From assembly GCF_002939785.1 (NCBI RefSeq), contig NZ_MDEC01000017.1:1-64000 (forward strand): DNA of 64,000 nucleotides. Reading direction: 5' to 3'. A model generated the notes under the pieces. That model ran no database searches. It was not told the DNA's origin and saw only the letters and a list, made by a program, of their open reading frames with translations. Made by a program: the position numbers and the translations under genes. This DNA comes from Xanthomonas codiaei. GTDB taxonomy: Bacteria; Pseudomonadota; Gammaproteobacteria; Xanthomonadales; Xanthomonadaceae. Shown here in pieces: positions 1 to 8,135 of the stretch (the first letter of the stretch is position 1; every line of letters begins with the position of its first letter).

Positions 1-82
1 TCACCGAACGTCAGCTGCATGGATGAATCCTCTACATGAGGCGGTAGTGTCGCGCATCTGTGGTGAGTTGATCAGACCTTTC
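1..82 (-). mobile_element. 5' end of an IS5-family insertion sequence, cut by the window edge
   Basis: On the minus strand an ATG at position 20 opens the frame MQLTFG, the characteristic N-terminus of Xanthomonas IS5-family (IS1478-like) transposases. The rest of the gene lies outside the window. The sequence before it ends in GAAAGGTCTGATCAACTC (minus strand, 82 down to 65), which looks like an IS5-type terminal repeat. It abuts CTAG at 83-86, the kind of 4-bp target (YTAR) that IS5 elements duplicate. The identification comes from memory of the family; the other end and the second CTAG copy cannot be seen. Confidence 0.65.
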
Positions 83-86
83 CTAG

Positions 87-686
87 TTCTCTCGCTGATG
101 CGCGAATTGTTCAGAGGTATCTGCAAGCGAATATACGCAAAACATGCAACGTCGTGAAAACTCTTGACTAACTGCTATAGAGGCTACGGTTGCGTCCGAT
201 TGATCATGGTGCCGGTGCAGTCGCCGGAGCAAAGCGAGCACAGCATTTCCAGCAAAAGTTCCCGGGGATACGCCCTTGTTCTTGACACTCCGTGCGTTGC
301 ACCACCGTGCAAGAAAAACTTGAAAGAACGTCGCGTGCCCCGCAGACAAAACTGGTGTATCGCGGTATTGTCCAGTTTTGAGCAAGGGCTTTCACGCACC
401 GGAAGCATATGGTACTTAAGAGTGAACTGCCAACTGAGCCGAGCGCTGTACAGAGGACGAGCGCCGCCTGACGGTCGCAGGTTTAGAAATTTAGCTGCGG
501 AGCTGTAGATTTGAGGATTCGATGAGTGCTGATAATTATATCGTGGCATGAAATCCAGAAGTTGTAAGGCGGACAGGTATTATTGTAATTAATGATAAAA
601 ACTTCATTTATGAGAAAAATGAATGACTTCCGTAGCATAGGGATTTTGTGTTTGCGGACTTCAATGATTTCTACACGGAGAGAAGG
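87..686. other. 600-bp stretch with no recognisable gene
   Basis: No reading frame here has a convincing start, ribosome site or family resemblance. The short open frames on both strands overlap each other and look like chance. Composition shifts from mixed to clearly AT-rich from about 500 onward, leading into the cassette at 687. The promoter of that cassette probably lies in 500-680, but I could not pick a well-spaced -35/-10 pair. Confidence 0.5.
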
Positions 687-1064
687 ATGCCATATCAGCC
701 TCATCCACATCATCGATCAGTTGCTTATGCAAACCAAAAATCGCAATGGCTTATTTCTATATTAGATGAGAACAATTGTTACAATAAAGCCGTATATAGC
801 GGTTGGCTTGCAAATCAGTCATATTGGGGGCTCCACATCCAAGGAATTACCCCTGCGATACTCGGGGCCTCACCCAGCAATGCCAAGCTGTTCATAGCGA
901 AATTTGTAGGCACAGATGATAATTGGCACGGCTATCCAGTCGCCCATTGGTTGTCACCGTTCGATAAGCCTGCAATAACTGTGTTGCAAGCTTGGAATGA
1001 TGATGGATATATCAATAGAGCCGCGAAAGCAAAAATCCATCGAGGTAAAAAATGGAATCCGTGA
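687..1064 (+). CDS. Hypothetical protein, first gene of an AT-rich two-gene cassette
   Basis: This is a 125-residue protein I do not recognise. The ATG at 687 is preferred over a GTG at 648 because GGAG (677-680) sits six bases before it. The protein is soluble-looking, with no signal peptide or membrane segment. A tryptophan- and histidine-rich central stretch (NWHGYPVAHW) is followed by a segment of the form DKP-x7-W-x3-GYI-N-x4-AKIHRGKKW, which looks like a small conserved domain rather than random coding. It overlaps the next gene by 13 bp, so the two are almost certainly co-translated. Base composition is far more AT-rich than the surrounding Xanthomonas genes, which indicates recent transfer. 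No function is proposed from sequence; a role in conflict or defence is only suggested by the neighbourhood. Confidence 0.7.
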   Translation: MPYQPHPHHRSVAYANQKSQWLISILDENNCYNKAVYSGWLANQSYWGLHIQGITPAILGASPSNAKLFIAKFVGTDDNWHGYPVAHWLSPFDKPAITVLQAWNDDGYINRAAKAKIHRGKKWNP

Positions 1065-2278
1065 GAATAAAGATTAATGGCGCATTTTGGGATTCCCAAA
1101 TCTACAGCGGAGAACTGATTCTCTTTGCAGAGGATGGTTCATTGCGCCGCTTGGATTGGCGTGCGTTCATTGATGGCCTAGCGGATGCTTATGGAAATAT
1201 TAGAACTGCCTTGCGCGTATCCTTTATTGATGGTGAGCTTTTCTACAATGATAAGGTTCGTAAGATTCTTTTGGATCCTGAAATAGCAAAGCCTATACGT
1301 GACCAGTTGAAGAGATTAGCTTCAGAAGACCTGTGGGTAGACAACCACAGAGGGGAAAAAGTCTCTAGCCCATTTGACTTTGTTCCCACGGATACTGAAG
1401 TCTACTATAACAACATAATTGCTTCTGGCAACGAAGGTTTGTACAGCTGCTCAAGGACAAACATCGGTCGACGAGATTCTTATCTATTCGCAGAAAAGCA
1501 TCATGACGCGAGATTTCTCCAAGTCAAAGCGTCTGACAGGCATACTGCAGTAGCAGCAGCGGCCGGGTCAGATGGGCTTATCGAATTCGGATTCGAAAAA
1601 GATGGAGGAGAGGCAAGGCTTGAAGGGGAAAAGCATCTCTCAACTCGTCCGTGTAGTGCGTGCGAGTGGGCATTTCAGAATGTCGTAGGCTGGACGGATG
1701 GATCAGCTTTTCTAGCTAACTTTAATGAAGAGAAGAAGCGGGGTAGTTTAGATAGTTACAGAATATTTGATCGCGTAATCGACTTTTCGGAAATATTTGG
1801 GGCCGAAAAGAATGCCAGTGGGCGTTCATTCTCTTGGGGCTCTAGAGAAAAGTTTTACAGAGTAGATGGTGACGAAATTATAGTGGTTGAGAGAAAGGGA
1901 AAGACCGGGAGCAAGAATAAGAAAGCTAGTGAATCATCTGGTGAGTTCGAGAAAATAGGATCTTTGCAGACAGGTTTCGATGGGGCAGAAATCCTTGCAA
2001 CCGGTACCGCTCCCTTTGGTAGCGTTGTTGAGTTGAAGGATAGGCTGGTTGTAGTCAGGAGCGATGGAAAGGTAGAGGAATTCTTTGGCGAGCTGGTGCA
2101 TTGGAGAATTTTCCCAAGGTCATCCCATTATAGTAATCAAATTCACTTAATATATGAAGACCATATGGAAGTGGTTTCCTTTGTGCACGATTATTTTGTG
2201 GGTCAACTAGATAAGAATTTCGGGTTCTCTAGAAATTCTGATTCTTTCTCGGAGGAAGTGCAATCCGCTTTTTTGTGA
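1052..2278 (+). CDS. Hypothetical 408-residue protein, second gene of the AT-rich cassette
   Basis: I do not recognise this protein. It starts at ATG 1052 with GAGG (1042-1045) six bases upstream, inside the 3' end of the preceding gene. There is no signal peptide or membrane helix. Several spaced segments have a beta-strand rhythm (for example around residues 125-165, 195-215, 330-350), which could be blades of an irregular beta-propeller, but no repeat is clean enough to assert this. Residues about 275-300 form a lysine/serine-rich linker (KGKTGSKNKKASESS). Codon use is AT-rich like its partner and unlike the rest of the window. A pair of uncharacterised co-translated genes between an IS end and a T4SS effector operon suggests an accessory function such as defence or toxin/antitoxin, but this is inference from position only. 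Confidence 0.72.
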   Translation: MESVRIKINGAFWDSQIYSGELILFAEDGSLRRLDWRAFIDGLADAYGNIRTALRVSFIDGELFYNDKVRKILLDPEIAKPIRDQLKRLASEDLWVDNHRGEKVSSPFDFVPTDTEVYYNNIIASGNEGLYSCSRTNIGRRDSYLFAEKHHDARFLQVKASDRHTAVAAAAGSDGLIEFGFEKDGGEARLEGEKHLSTRPCSACEWAFQNVVGWTDGSAFLANFNEEKKRGSLDSYRIFDRVIDFSEIFGAEKNASGRSFSWGSREKFYRVDGDEIIVVERKGKTGSKNKKASESSGEFEKIGSLQTGFDGAEILATGTAPFGSVVELKDRLVVVRSDGKVEEFFGELVHWRIFPRSSHYSNQIHLIYEDHMEVVSFVHDYFVGQLDKNFGFSRNSDSFSEEVQSAFL

Positions 2279-2312
2279 AATAAGTATAACTTCAGAAATA
2301 ACGGGGTAAGGT

Positions 2313-2544
2313 TTACTTTGTAATCCGATAACCTTGCCATCCATTTGCAGCATCCAACACCTGCTCATACCCAATCGCTAGCAGTTGAAGGGCGTGGTGT
2401 CGCCTGCCATGGAGTTGTACGTCTGCCGCGCTCGCGGGATGTACTCGTTCGTTGCTTTGTCGATGGCTGACGCGTATGCCTTGTGCATGCGCCTGCTGTG
2501 ATGTTGCTAGTACGATGCGGTGCGATGGTGGTGATTCGGTCCAT
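2313..2544 (-). pseudogene. Degraded, internally deleted paralogue of the secreted protein gene at 8971-9417
   Basis: Conceptual pieces line up in order with the intact gene at 8971-9417. The start MDRI matches its MDRIS. After at least one frameshift the frame reads YIPRARQTYNSMAGDTTPFNC, where the intact gene has YIPPTRQPHNSMARDTTPFNC. After a deletion the tail YEQVLDAANGWQGYR matches WEQVSAAAGGWQRCR. The middle of the protein is missing, a stop follows the TTPFNC segment and the signal peptide is out of frame. It is therefore a remnant rather than a functional gene. It lies in the same orientation as the intact copy. Confidence 0.75.
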
Positions 2545-2666
2545 GACGTTCCGCCTGTACGCACTAATCCTAGTCGGGTTTACGCGCACAGGTGGATCAG
2601 GTCGTTTGATGATCGCTGCACGCTTTGCGGCTTACATGGCGCTTTGCTTGCATAGAAGGAAGCGCA

Positions 2667-2888
2667 CTACTCGGGATCACCTAAGTCATCCAGCACATCA
2701 TCCACCTGCTCAGCCAAGTGCTGCAGGCAATGCGCCCATTGCTGCAGTGGAATCGTCGGCGCCCCTAACGTACTTTCGTCGCGCGAACGCGGTGTGGCCA
2801 GGGTAGCGAGCAGGCGCAATTGGTCGCGTACGCGTAGCAGGTGGTATTGCGTGCCTTCGGACATCCAGTAGCCGGGTTCGTCGTGCAT
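2667..2888 (-). CDS. XAC0095-like small protein
   Basis: This is a 73-residue acidic protein. The start at 2888 is chosen because AAGGAG lies six bases before this ATG; an upstream in-frame ATG at 2924 lacks a good site and falls in a hairpin. The sequence begins MHDEPGYWM, contains VRDQLRLLATLA, and ends AEQVDDVLDDLGDPE. This layout resembles the small XAC0095 family found many times in Xanthomonas genomes, as I remember it. The biochemical role of that family is not established. The gene has a 160-base leader with two hairpins, the distal one a terminator-like structure (see 2889-3052 and 3053-3082). Confidence 0.65.
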   Translation of the reverse strand: MHDEPGYWMSEGTQYHLLRVRDQLRLLATLATPRSRDESTLGAPTIPLQQWAHCLQHLAEQVDDVLDDLGDPE

Positions 2889-3052
2889 GCCGCTCTCCTT
2901 GCCGTGAGGCAGCTCCCGCTGCACAACGCAGCGGGATGCCGGGAGGCTAGAAACCGCACAGAGACGGCAGGCTTATTCCCCTTGCGGGTGTTGTATTCGC
3001 CGCCCTCCCGGCGCACGAGCGCCGAGCAATGCCCAACCTTTCGATCGGACAT
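2889..3052 (-). promoter_or_regulatory. Leader region of the XAC0095-like gene with a strong hairpin
   Basis: Just upstream of the ribosome site there is a perfect 8-bp hairpin (CCCGCTGC/GCAGCGGG, 2915-2935). Further upstream the leader joins directly to a terminator structure at 3053-3082. A terminator followed by a structured leader could act as an attenuator, or the terminator may simply close the transcript from the effector operon. No known riboswitch class is recognised. Confidence 0.4.
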
Positions 3053-3082
3053 AAAAAACCCACCAAGGTGTCGGAGGTGGGT
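3053..3082 (-). terminator. Rho-independent terminator on the minus strand
   Basis: Read on the minus strand, ACCCACC pairs with GGTGGGT around an 11-base loop (3058-3082) and is followed by TTTTTT. It lies about 180 bases after the stop of the effector gene at 3266 and 165 bases before the XAC0095-like start, so it can serve as terminator of the effector operon, as a leader attenuator, or both. Confidence 0.7.
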
Positions 3083-3265
3083 ACCGCTCTGTAAGGAGTT
3101 TCTAGGCTCCGAGCGGGAGTGTGCGGCGACCTGTTAGCCAGGTCAAGCAGCTTGTCGAAAGCGCGATGAGCACTTGCTGTTGTACTGGTAACGGATGGCT
3201 GCAAACACGCTATCAAGATTCGGCGTGGGCAGACCCTGCCGCTGTCCTACGTGGTTACGGACGCG

Positions 3266-5161
3266 CTAACGGAAGGGCACGCCTTGGCTCGGTTCGCTCA
3301 CTCCGCGCGCGAGTTCTTGCTGCTGCACAAGCTCTCTTTCCTGCGCGATAGCCTGATTAGCTGCTAATAATTTCTGGTCAGACTGCTCGACAGGCGTACG
3401 AATCGCCTCATCAATATGCACATGCACCCGCTGATGTGCAGGGTCGTCCAGCCGGCCTTCGACCGCGAAGACATTGCCAGTCTTGCCCATCACAACGTGG
3501 TCCACACGGCTGAGCGCGCTCCCTGACAGCGACCAGTCATTGGAATCCGGATACGCATCGCGGTTGTCCTTGCACGCAGCCAGCAGGCAGCGGCTAACGC
3601 GTTCGCTCATGTCGTCATAGGGCTTGCCCACACTCTCGTCGATCTTGCGCACACCGCTACGGATCTGCTCAAGCATGGCGTGGTCTGGGTGCGCAGGGTC
3701 GTCGGGGCCGCGCAAGCCAGCCGCAGGCGCATCAGGAACAACCGGAACATAGCGATGGTCATATGCCGGGTTCACGCTGCCGTCCTGGGTATGGTCAAAA
3801 TGGTGGAGCGTGGGCGGGGCAGTACTCCTGTCGTGGTAAGGAAACGGCGCCTTGTTCGGCCCGCGGTCCAGGCCTTCATTCTCGATCAGGTGTTCCTTTA
3901 GTCCCAGCCCTGCCATATCGATGGTGACGCGTGGCCGGACGCCCTGGTGCACTACGTTTGCACGGTCTTCTGCCTGCAGAATCTGCTCGATTGCCCAGGT
4001 GCCGTAGTAATTGGCGTAGTCCGCAGTGGGCTGAAGCTGACCTGCTTGATTGCGGTGCTCGCCAAGATTAACCGGGCGCTGGCCGGGTTGGGCGTAGAGC
4101 TGTGAGGGACGATCGAAGTAGTGGTGGCCCATTGCTGCGATGTTGCCGGGCGATTGGGATAGTGTCCCATCCTGATTGAAGGAAAGGCCAGCTTTGGGCA
4201 GCGCCTTAAGCGAGCTTGAAGTCTTGTCCTGTTCAATGAAATCAAGATTTCTATCCAGTTTGGTCGCGAGCATCACATCGAGACTATTTGCAATGGGGTT
4301 GATCTGCTTCTCACGACTGAGTAAAGCGTTCCAGCCTGAAATTTCAGCCTTTGCTTCATCTTCTCTTCCCGCTTGTATGTAGGACCTCAGTTCATCCGTG
4401 TAGTCGTGAACAGGCCCTCTTGCCTTCGATTGCTTCTCAACCTGACTCAAGAAAACGGCAGTGGCCTGCTGCTTCGAAGAATGATTGAAACCGTGCTGTA
4501 TCTCATGGCCCAATACAAACGTCATGTCCTGTGGGTTGTACCTTCCGGACGGACTCGCGGGTGAAAAGGACTGCAGTCCAAGCGGCGGTAAGTTCATCAG
4601 CTTTCGGTTGCCGTCGTATGTCCCACCCGCAGCCACGCCTGGCCCGACAAATCCGAAACCTTCAAGATTTGCCCTCTTTGGCTTGTGCGTGTCCGTTAAA
4701 TCAATCGTCGTAGCGGCTCTCTTGATCTCACCTGCTAAAACAGGAGAACCATTGATCGTCGCTTGTAGATTGCTGACCATGTCTTGCGTGACAGGATGCT
4801 TGTTTCCGGCTGCGTCTTGATAAGTGCTGTGAGCAAACTCGACGGACATCTGCTGAACCTGAAGCGTCTCTCTCAAGTCTTTGCTCGCTACCACACCTGA
4901 TGATTGGAGGCTCGTTGCGGGAAGCGTGATGACACCGCTGTGGATATCGTAAGTTCCAGCCAGATTTTGCGGAACACTACCTGCGGCCTGTACCGCAAAA
5001 CCACGTAGTTGACCAGATTGAGCTTGGCTGTCCAGCTGGTTCAACAACTTGGCATCGGCCTTGAGCGCATCACGTAGCTGTGCTACTTGATCAGAACTAA
5101 CGCCTGGCTGTGCCGAAAATCGGGAAAGCGCGGCTTCAAGTTGAGAGCTGTGATTGGCCAT
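3266..5161 (-). CDS. T4SS bacterial-killing effector (X-Tfe) with a zinc metalloprotease motif and XVIPCD
   Basis: This 631-residue protein has no signal peptide. A HExxH zinc-binding motif (HEIQH, residues 219-223) lies in a hydrophobic context, and a candidate third ligand follows about 50 residues later (AEISGW, Glu273), consistent with a gluzincin-like protease. Residues about 485-600 match the Xanthomonadaceae VirD4-interacting domain (XVIPCD): a DPAHPDH start, the core RVDHVVMGKTGNVFAVEGRL, then DDPAHQRVHVHI, and a glutamine-rich tail (QQQELA). This domain is known to route toxins into rival bacteria through the X-T4SS. The catalytic role is inferred from motif only. The start at 5161 has GGAG eight bases upstream. 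The gene lies 21 bp downstream of a lipoprotein gene on the same strand, the standard arrangement for effector and immunity. The target is probably periplasmic, because the partner is a lipoprotein. Confidence 0.88.
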   Translation of the reverse strand: MANHSSQLEAALSRFSAQPGVSSDQVAQLRDALKADAKLLNQLDSQAQSGQLRGFAVQAAGSVPQNLAGTYDIHSGVITLPATSLQSSGVVASKDLRETLQVQQMSVEFAHSTYQDAAGNKHPVTQDMVSNLQATINGSPVLAGEIKRAATTIDLTDTHKPKRANLEGFGFVGPGVAAGGTYDGNRKLMNLPPLGLQSFSPASPSGRYNPQDMTFVLGHEIQHGFNHSSKQQATAVFLSQVEKQSKARGPVHDYTDELRSYIQAGREDEAKAEISGWNALLSREKQINPIANSLDVMLATKLDRNLDFIEQDKTSSSLKALPKAGLSFNQDGTLSQSPGNIAAMGHHYFDRPSQLYAQPGQRPVNLGEHRNQAGQLQPTADYANYYGTWAIEQILQAEDRANVVHQGVRPRVTIDMAGLGLKEHLIENEGLDRGPNKAPFPYHDRSTAPPTLHHFDHTQDGSVNPAYDHRYVPVVPDAPAAGLRGPDDPAHPDHAMLEQIRSGVRKIDESVGKPYDDMSERVSRCLLAACKDNRDAYPDSNDWSLSGSALSRVDHVVMGKTGNVFAVEGRLDDPAHQRVHVHIDEAIRTPVEQSDQKLLAANQAIAQERELVQQQELARGVSEPSQGVPFR

Positions 5162-5182
5162 GAAAAGCTTCTCCGTAGCGTC

Positions 5183-5824
5183 TTACCGACCATTCAATGT
5201 AGTGATGGATTTAACGCAGACTTGGCCTGAAGAACCGGCAGCAGCACTCTGCGGAATTAGAGACAAGACGATGCTTCCGCGCTCCGCAAACTTTGCATAG
5301 CGCCAGTTCTCAAGCTGACCAATTGGTCCGTATGTGGGAGAAGCAACAAATCCGGCACTCTTCAACGCGCTGTCGTAGCGCTGAAAATCCAGGCTGCAAA
5401 TTGCTTTCATGTCAGAGAAGCGGCCAGCAGTGTTCTCGAATGAAAGACCCACCCCTGGCAATAGCGATGGAGATGCAGGAACGTAGTCGAATGCATACCG
5501 CCAACCGTCGCCCAAGTCCTCACTCCAGATTACCGCGCCAAGCGCACCGGGAGCAACGGAAATCCGGAAGCCCATGACATCTTGAATGCGCCCTGGAGTT
5601 ATATCTTCGCGCGAATCTAGGCTAGTAATAAGCTTCAAGAAACGGAGGCCCATCTCCTCCGCGCTAAGCGCAATTTTCTCAGCCATGACGGCCTCCGGCA
5701 AAGTCATCTCGGCGTGCTCCTTCAATAGCGGCTTCGTGGATTGGGCTGGCGCGTGAGCACAAGCGCTCAGGACAGGCCCGCAGAGTGTGGTCATAACGAG
5801 AAGGGCGACTCGGGCGGAACGCAT
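5183..5824 (-). CDS. Lipoprotein, probable immunity protein (X-Tfi) for the adjacent effector
   Basis: This is a 213-residue precursor. An earlier in-frame start would add a non-signal-like extension, and the chosen ATG (5824) places a signal peptide and lipobox (VLSAC, Cys22) at the N-terminus. The mature protein would be anchored in the periplasm. I recognise no enzymatic domain; it is mixed alpha/beta with a few aromatic-rich segments. In X-T4SS systems each periplasm-acting effector is neutralised by a cognate lipoprotein encoded next to it, and this gene sits immediately upstream of the metalloprotease effector with a 21-bp gap. The immunity function is inferred from that arrangement. 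Confidence 0.8.
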   Translation of the reverse strand: MRSARVALLVMTTLCGPVLSACAHAPAQSTKPLLKEHAEMTLPEAVMAEKIALSAEEMGLRFLKLITSLDSREDITPGRIQDVMGFRISVAPGALGAVIWSEDLGDGWRYAFDYVPASPSLLPGVGLSFENTAGRFSDMKAICSLDFQRYDSALKSAGFVASPTYGPIGQLENWRYAKFAERGSIVLSLIPQSAAAGSSGQVCVKSITTLNGR

Positions 5825-6253
5825 CAGCAGATCCTGAAAGGCTGGCAAAGAAGCATACGCCGCATCTGTGCATCTTATGGGCCGCGGACATCGATCGCAG
5901 CGACTTGGTCTGTCACGTGACGTAAAAAGCTGGCACCCCGTGGTGAGACCGCTCTTTGCAGAACGACGGGGTCGCCATCTGAGATGGTTGGACCAGAAGA
6001 ATTCTGGAAGTTGCCTTGATCCCTTATTTCTTTGGGGCGTCGCCAGGCGCATCGCATGTGCGATGTAGGTTGTTAAAAATTTGCTAGATGCATTGGCGGA
6101 ATTGATAGCATACCGAACGCTTGATTGCACGCATCGCGTGGTCCAGCTACGCCGCCAAGAAAGCAAGATCACAGTAAGTGCGGTGATTGCCGGTCAGCTA
6201 GCGTGCCTCGCTCACGGCTAAGGGCATGAGGCTAGTTGTGCTAACGCAGGCTG
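5825..6253. other. Intergenic stretch upstream of the effector operon; island border
   Basis: No gene-like frame was found in 430 bp. It must contain the promoter of the lipoprotein-effector operon. Its far end coincides with the point where an isochorismatase-family gene breaks off at 6254, so the accessory block probably ends here. I see no tRNA, integrase or obvious direct repeat at this border. Confidence 0.5.
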
Positions 6254-6373
6254 TCAACGGCTGGAACGGATCGAGGACACCTGGATCGGCTGATAGTCGA
6301 TGATGATCAGCGCCGAGTTTTCAGGCGATAGAAGCTGGTCGGTGTGGGGGTTGCGCAGTGTCTCGCTGGTCAT
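6254..6373 (-). pseudogene. 39-codon 5' stump of an isochorismatase-family hydrolase gene
   Basis: On the minus strand an ATG at 6373 opens MTSETLRNP, then LSPENSALIIIDYQPIQV, then SSIRSSR and a TGA at 6256-6254. IIDYQPxQVxSI is the typical N-terminus of isochorismatase-like hydrolases, with the catalytic Asp in IIDYQP. The remaining roughly 170 codons are absent; downstream sequence has no continuation in any frame. The stump directly follows the complete isochorismatase-like gene at 6455-7102 (80 bp apart, same strand), so the two may have been tandem relatives before the second was truncated. Confidence 0.75.
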
Positions 6374-6454
6374 TGATAGGCTCTACTTGATGGCGACAAA
6401 GTGGCGCACGTCCATCGGACGTGCGCCAGGCAGCGTGGAGCGAGCACGCTCCGC

Positions 6455-7102
6455 TCAGCCGGCAGGCACGGGCGTGTGCAATAGTTGCTGCTCCCACAGA
6501 AACGCGATACCGCTGCCTGCAGCGTGGTACTTCATCACCTCGGTCATCGGGCCGGCCGTCGCCAGTCGCGCCCAGTCGCGTTGCCATTCCGCCGCGAGCG
6601 CCAGCCAGGTCATGACGTTCGCGCCCGCGGCGATCATGCGTTGGATGGCCACCTGGTGCGCCTCGACCGAGGTGCCACCGGATGCATCGGTGATGACCGT
6701 GACATCCCATCCTTCGCCCAGCGCCTGGATCGCCGGCATGGCGACGCAGACCTCGGTCCACAGGCCCGCAATCACCAGCTGCTTGCGCCCGGTGGCCTTG
6801 ACCGCATCGACCACCTTCGAATCTTCCCAGGTGTTGATGAGCGTCCGGTCGATCACCTCCTGGTCGGGAAAGACGTCGGTGATCTGCGGAAAGATGAAAC
6901 CGCCGCGTTCGGCAAGCACGCTGGTCAGGATCGTAGGCACGCCGAACGCCTTGGCGGCCTTCGCCAGGCCAACGGCATTGTTGACGGCCAACTGTGGATC
7001 GTGGCTGTTGAGGTTGGTGAGTTGATAGGGCTGATGATCGATCAGGACGAGGACCGAGTCCTCCGGACGAAGCAATGATGCAAGGCCGTTGCGCAGGGGC
7101 AT
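6455..7102 (-). CDS. Isochorismatase-family (YcaC-like) hydrolase
   Basis: This 215-residue cytoplasmic enzyme belongs to the cysteine-hydrolase superfamily. The catalytic Asp22 lies in LVLIDHQPYQ and the nucleophile Cys119 in GLWTEVCV; length is normal for the YcaC branch. The substrate is not known for this branch. The start at 7102 has AAAGGA five bases upstream. It is divergent from a LysR regulator with 142 bp between them, the usual arrangement for local control. A truncated relative follows it on the same strand. Confidence 0.88.
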   Translation of the reverse strand: MPLRNGLASLLRPEDSVLVLIDHQPYQLTNLNSHDPQLAVNNAVGLAKAAKAFGVPTILTSVLAERGGFIFPQITDVFPDQEVIDRTLINTWEDSKVVDAVKATGRKQLVIAGLWTEVCVAMPAIQALGEGWDVTVITDASGGTSVEAHQVAIQRMIAAGANVMTWLALAAEWQRDWARLATAGPMTEVMKYHAAGSGIAFLWEQQLLHTPVPAG

Positions 7103-7244
7103 GGCTATCCTTTCGGAAGTGGAAGAGATGTCCGACGGTGGCGCCCGCCTGCAGGGGCGAGTGCCGAACCGAGGTTGCCAGTGCGTTACCTGCTACGGTA
7201 GCGAGTCAATCGGCCACACTGTGTCGCGCTTTGGGGAACGCTGG
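7103..7244. promoter_or_regulatory. Divergent promoter region between hydrolase and LysR regulator
   Basis: This 142-bp region separates divergent starts. It contains an imperfect dyad GCTACGGTAGC (7191-7201) of the type LysR regulators often bind; assignment as the operator is inference. Confidence 0.35.
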
Positions 7245-8135
7245 ATGGATATCGAGGATTTGCGGACCTTCGTCGAGGTTGCCGATGCCGGTGGCATCAC
7301 CGCTGCAGCGCAACGGCTCGGTATCGCCAAGTCGATCGTCAGCCGGCAGCTGGCGCGGCTGGAGGCAGAGCTGGGCACACAGTTGCTGGCCCGCACGACA
7401 CGTGGCGCATCACTGACCGACGCGGGCTCCACATTCCGGGACTATGCGGCCAGGGCCACTGCGGAGATCGATGCCGCAAGGGAAGCCATCTCGCCAGCAG
7501 GCGACCTGCGCGGCCGCTTGCGGATCGCCGCACCGTTGTCCTTCGGGCCGACGCATCTGGCCCCGATCTTTGCCAAGCTGGCGCAACTGCATCCCGCCCT
7601 GCATGTGCACGCGTGCTATAGCGACCGGCATGTGGACCTGGTGGGCGAAGGCTACGATTGCGCGATACGGCTCGGCCATCTTCCCGATTCGAACCTGATC
7701 GCCCGGCGTGTTGGCCCGATCGTGGGCAAGCTGGTGGCTGCACCGTCCTACGTCGCCGTGCATGGCGCGCCAGAGCATCCGGATGCGCTGCTTTCCCACG
7801 AATGTCTGATGCAAGGCACCGAAAGCTGGCAATTCATGCATGGCACAAAGGTGCTCGTGGTCAGGCCGCGCGGCCGCTTCAAGGGCGACAACGGCACAGC
7901 GCTGGTATCGGCTGCACTGGCGGGGCTGGGCATCGCCATGCTTCCCGAAGGCCTTGTCGGCGAACACCTTCGCTCCGGCGCGCTGCTGTCGCTGATGCAG
8001 GCGCATCCCGTGCGCCCAGCCGGCATGTTCGTGGTCACGCCGCCAAGCCCGCATCCGGCGCGTAAGGTCAGGGTACTGACCGAGCTGCTGATCGCCTGCT
8101 TCGCGGACGCCGCGGAGATTGGCACGTCTGCGTAA
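7245..8135 (+). CDS. LysR-family transcriptional regulator
   Basis: This is a 296-residue protein. The start ATG at 7245 begins MDIEDLRTFVEVADAGG, the classic first helix of the LysR winged helix-turn-helix; upstream in-frame starts would add a non-homologous extension. The helix-turn-helix spans about residues 1-60 (TAAAQRLGIAKSIVSRQLARLE). The rest is the periplasmic-binding-like effector domain (residues about 88-290). Given divergence from the isochorismatase-like gene at 6455-7102, it most likely controls that gene and itself; the inducer is unknown. Confidence 0.92.
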   Translation: MDIEDLRTFVEVADAGGITAAAQRLGIAKSIVSRQLARLEAELGTQLLARTTRGASLTDAGSTFRDYAARATAEIDAAREAISPAGDLRGRLRIAAPLSFGPTHLAPIFAKLAQLHPALHVHACYSDRHVDLVGEGYDCAIRLGHLPDSNLIARRVGPIVGKLVAAPSYVAVHGAPEHPDALLSHECLMQGTESWQFMHGTKVLVVRPRGRFKGDNGTALVSAALAGLGIAMLPEGLVGEHLRSGALLSLMQAHPVRPAGMFVVTPPSPHPARKVRVLTELLIACFADAAEIGTSA

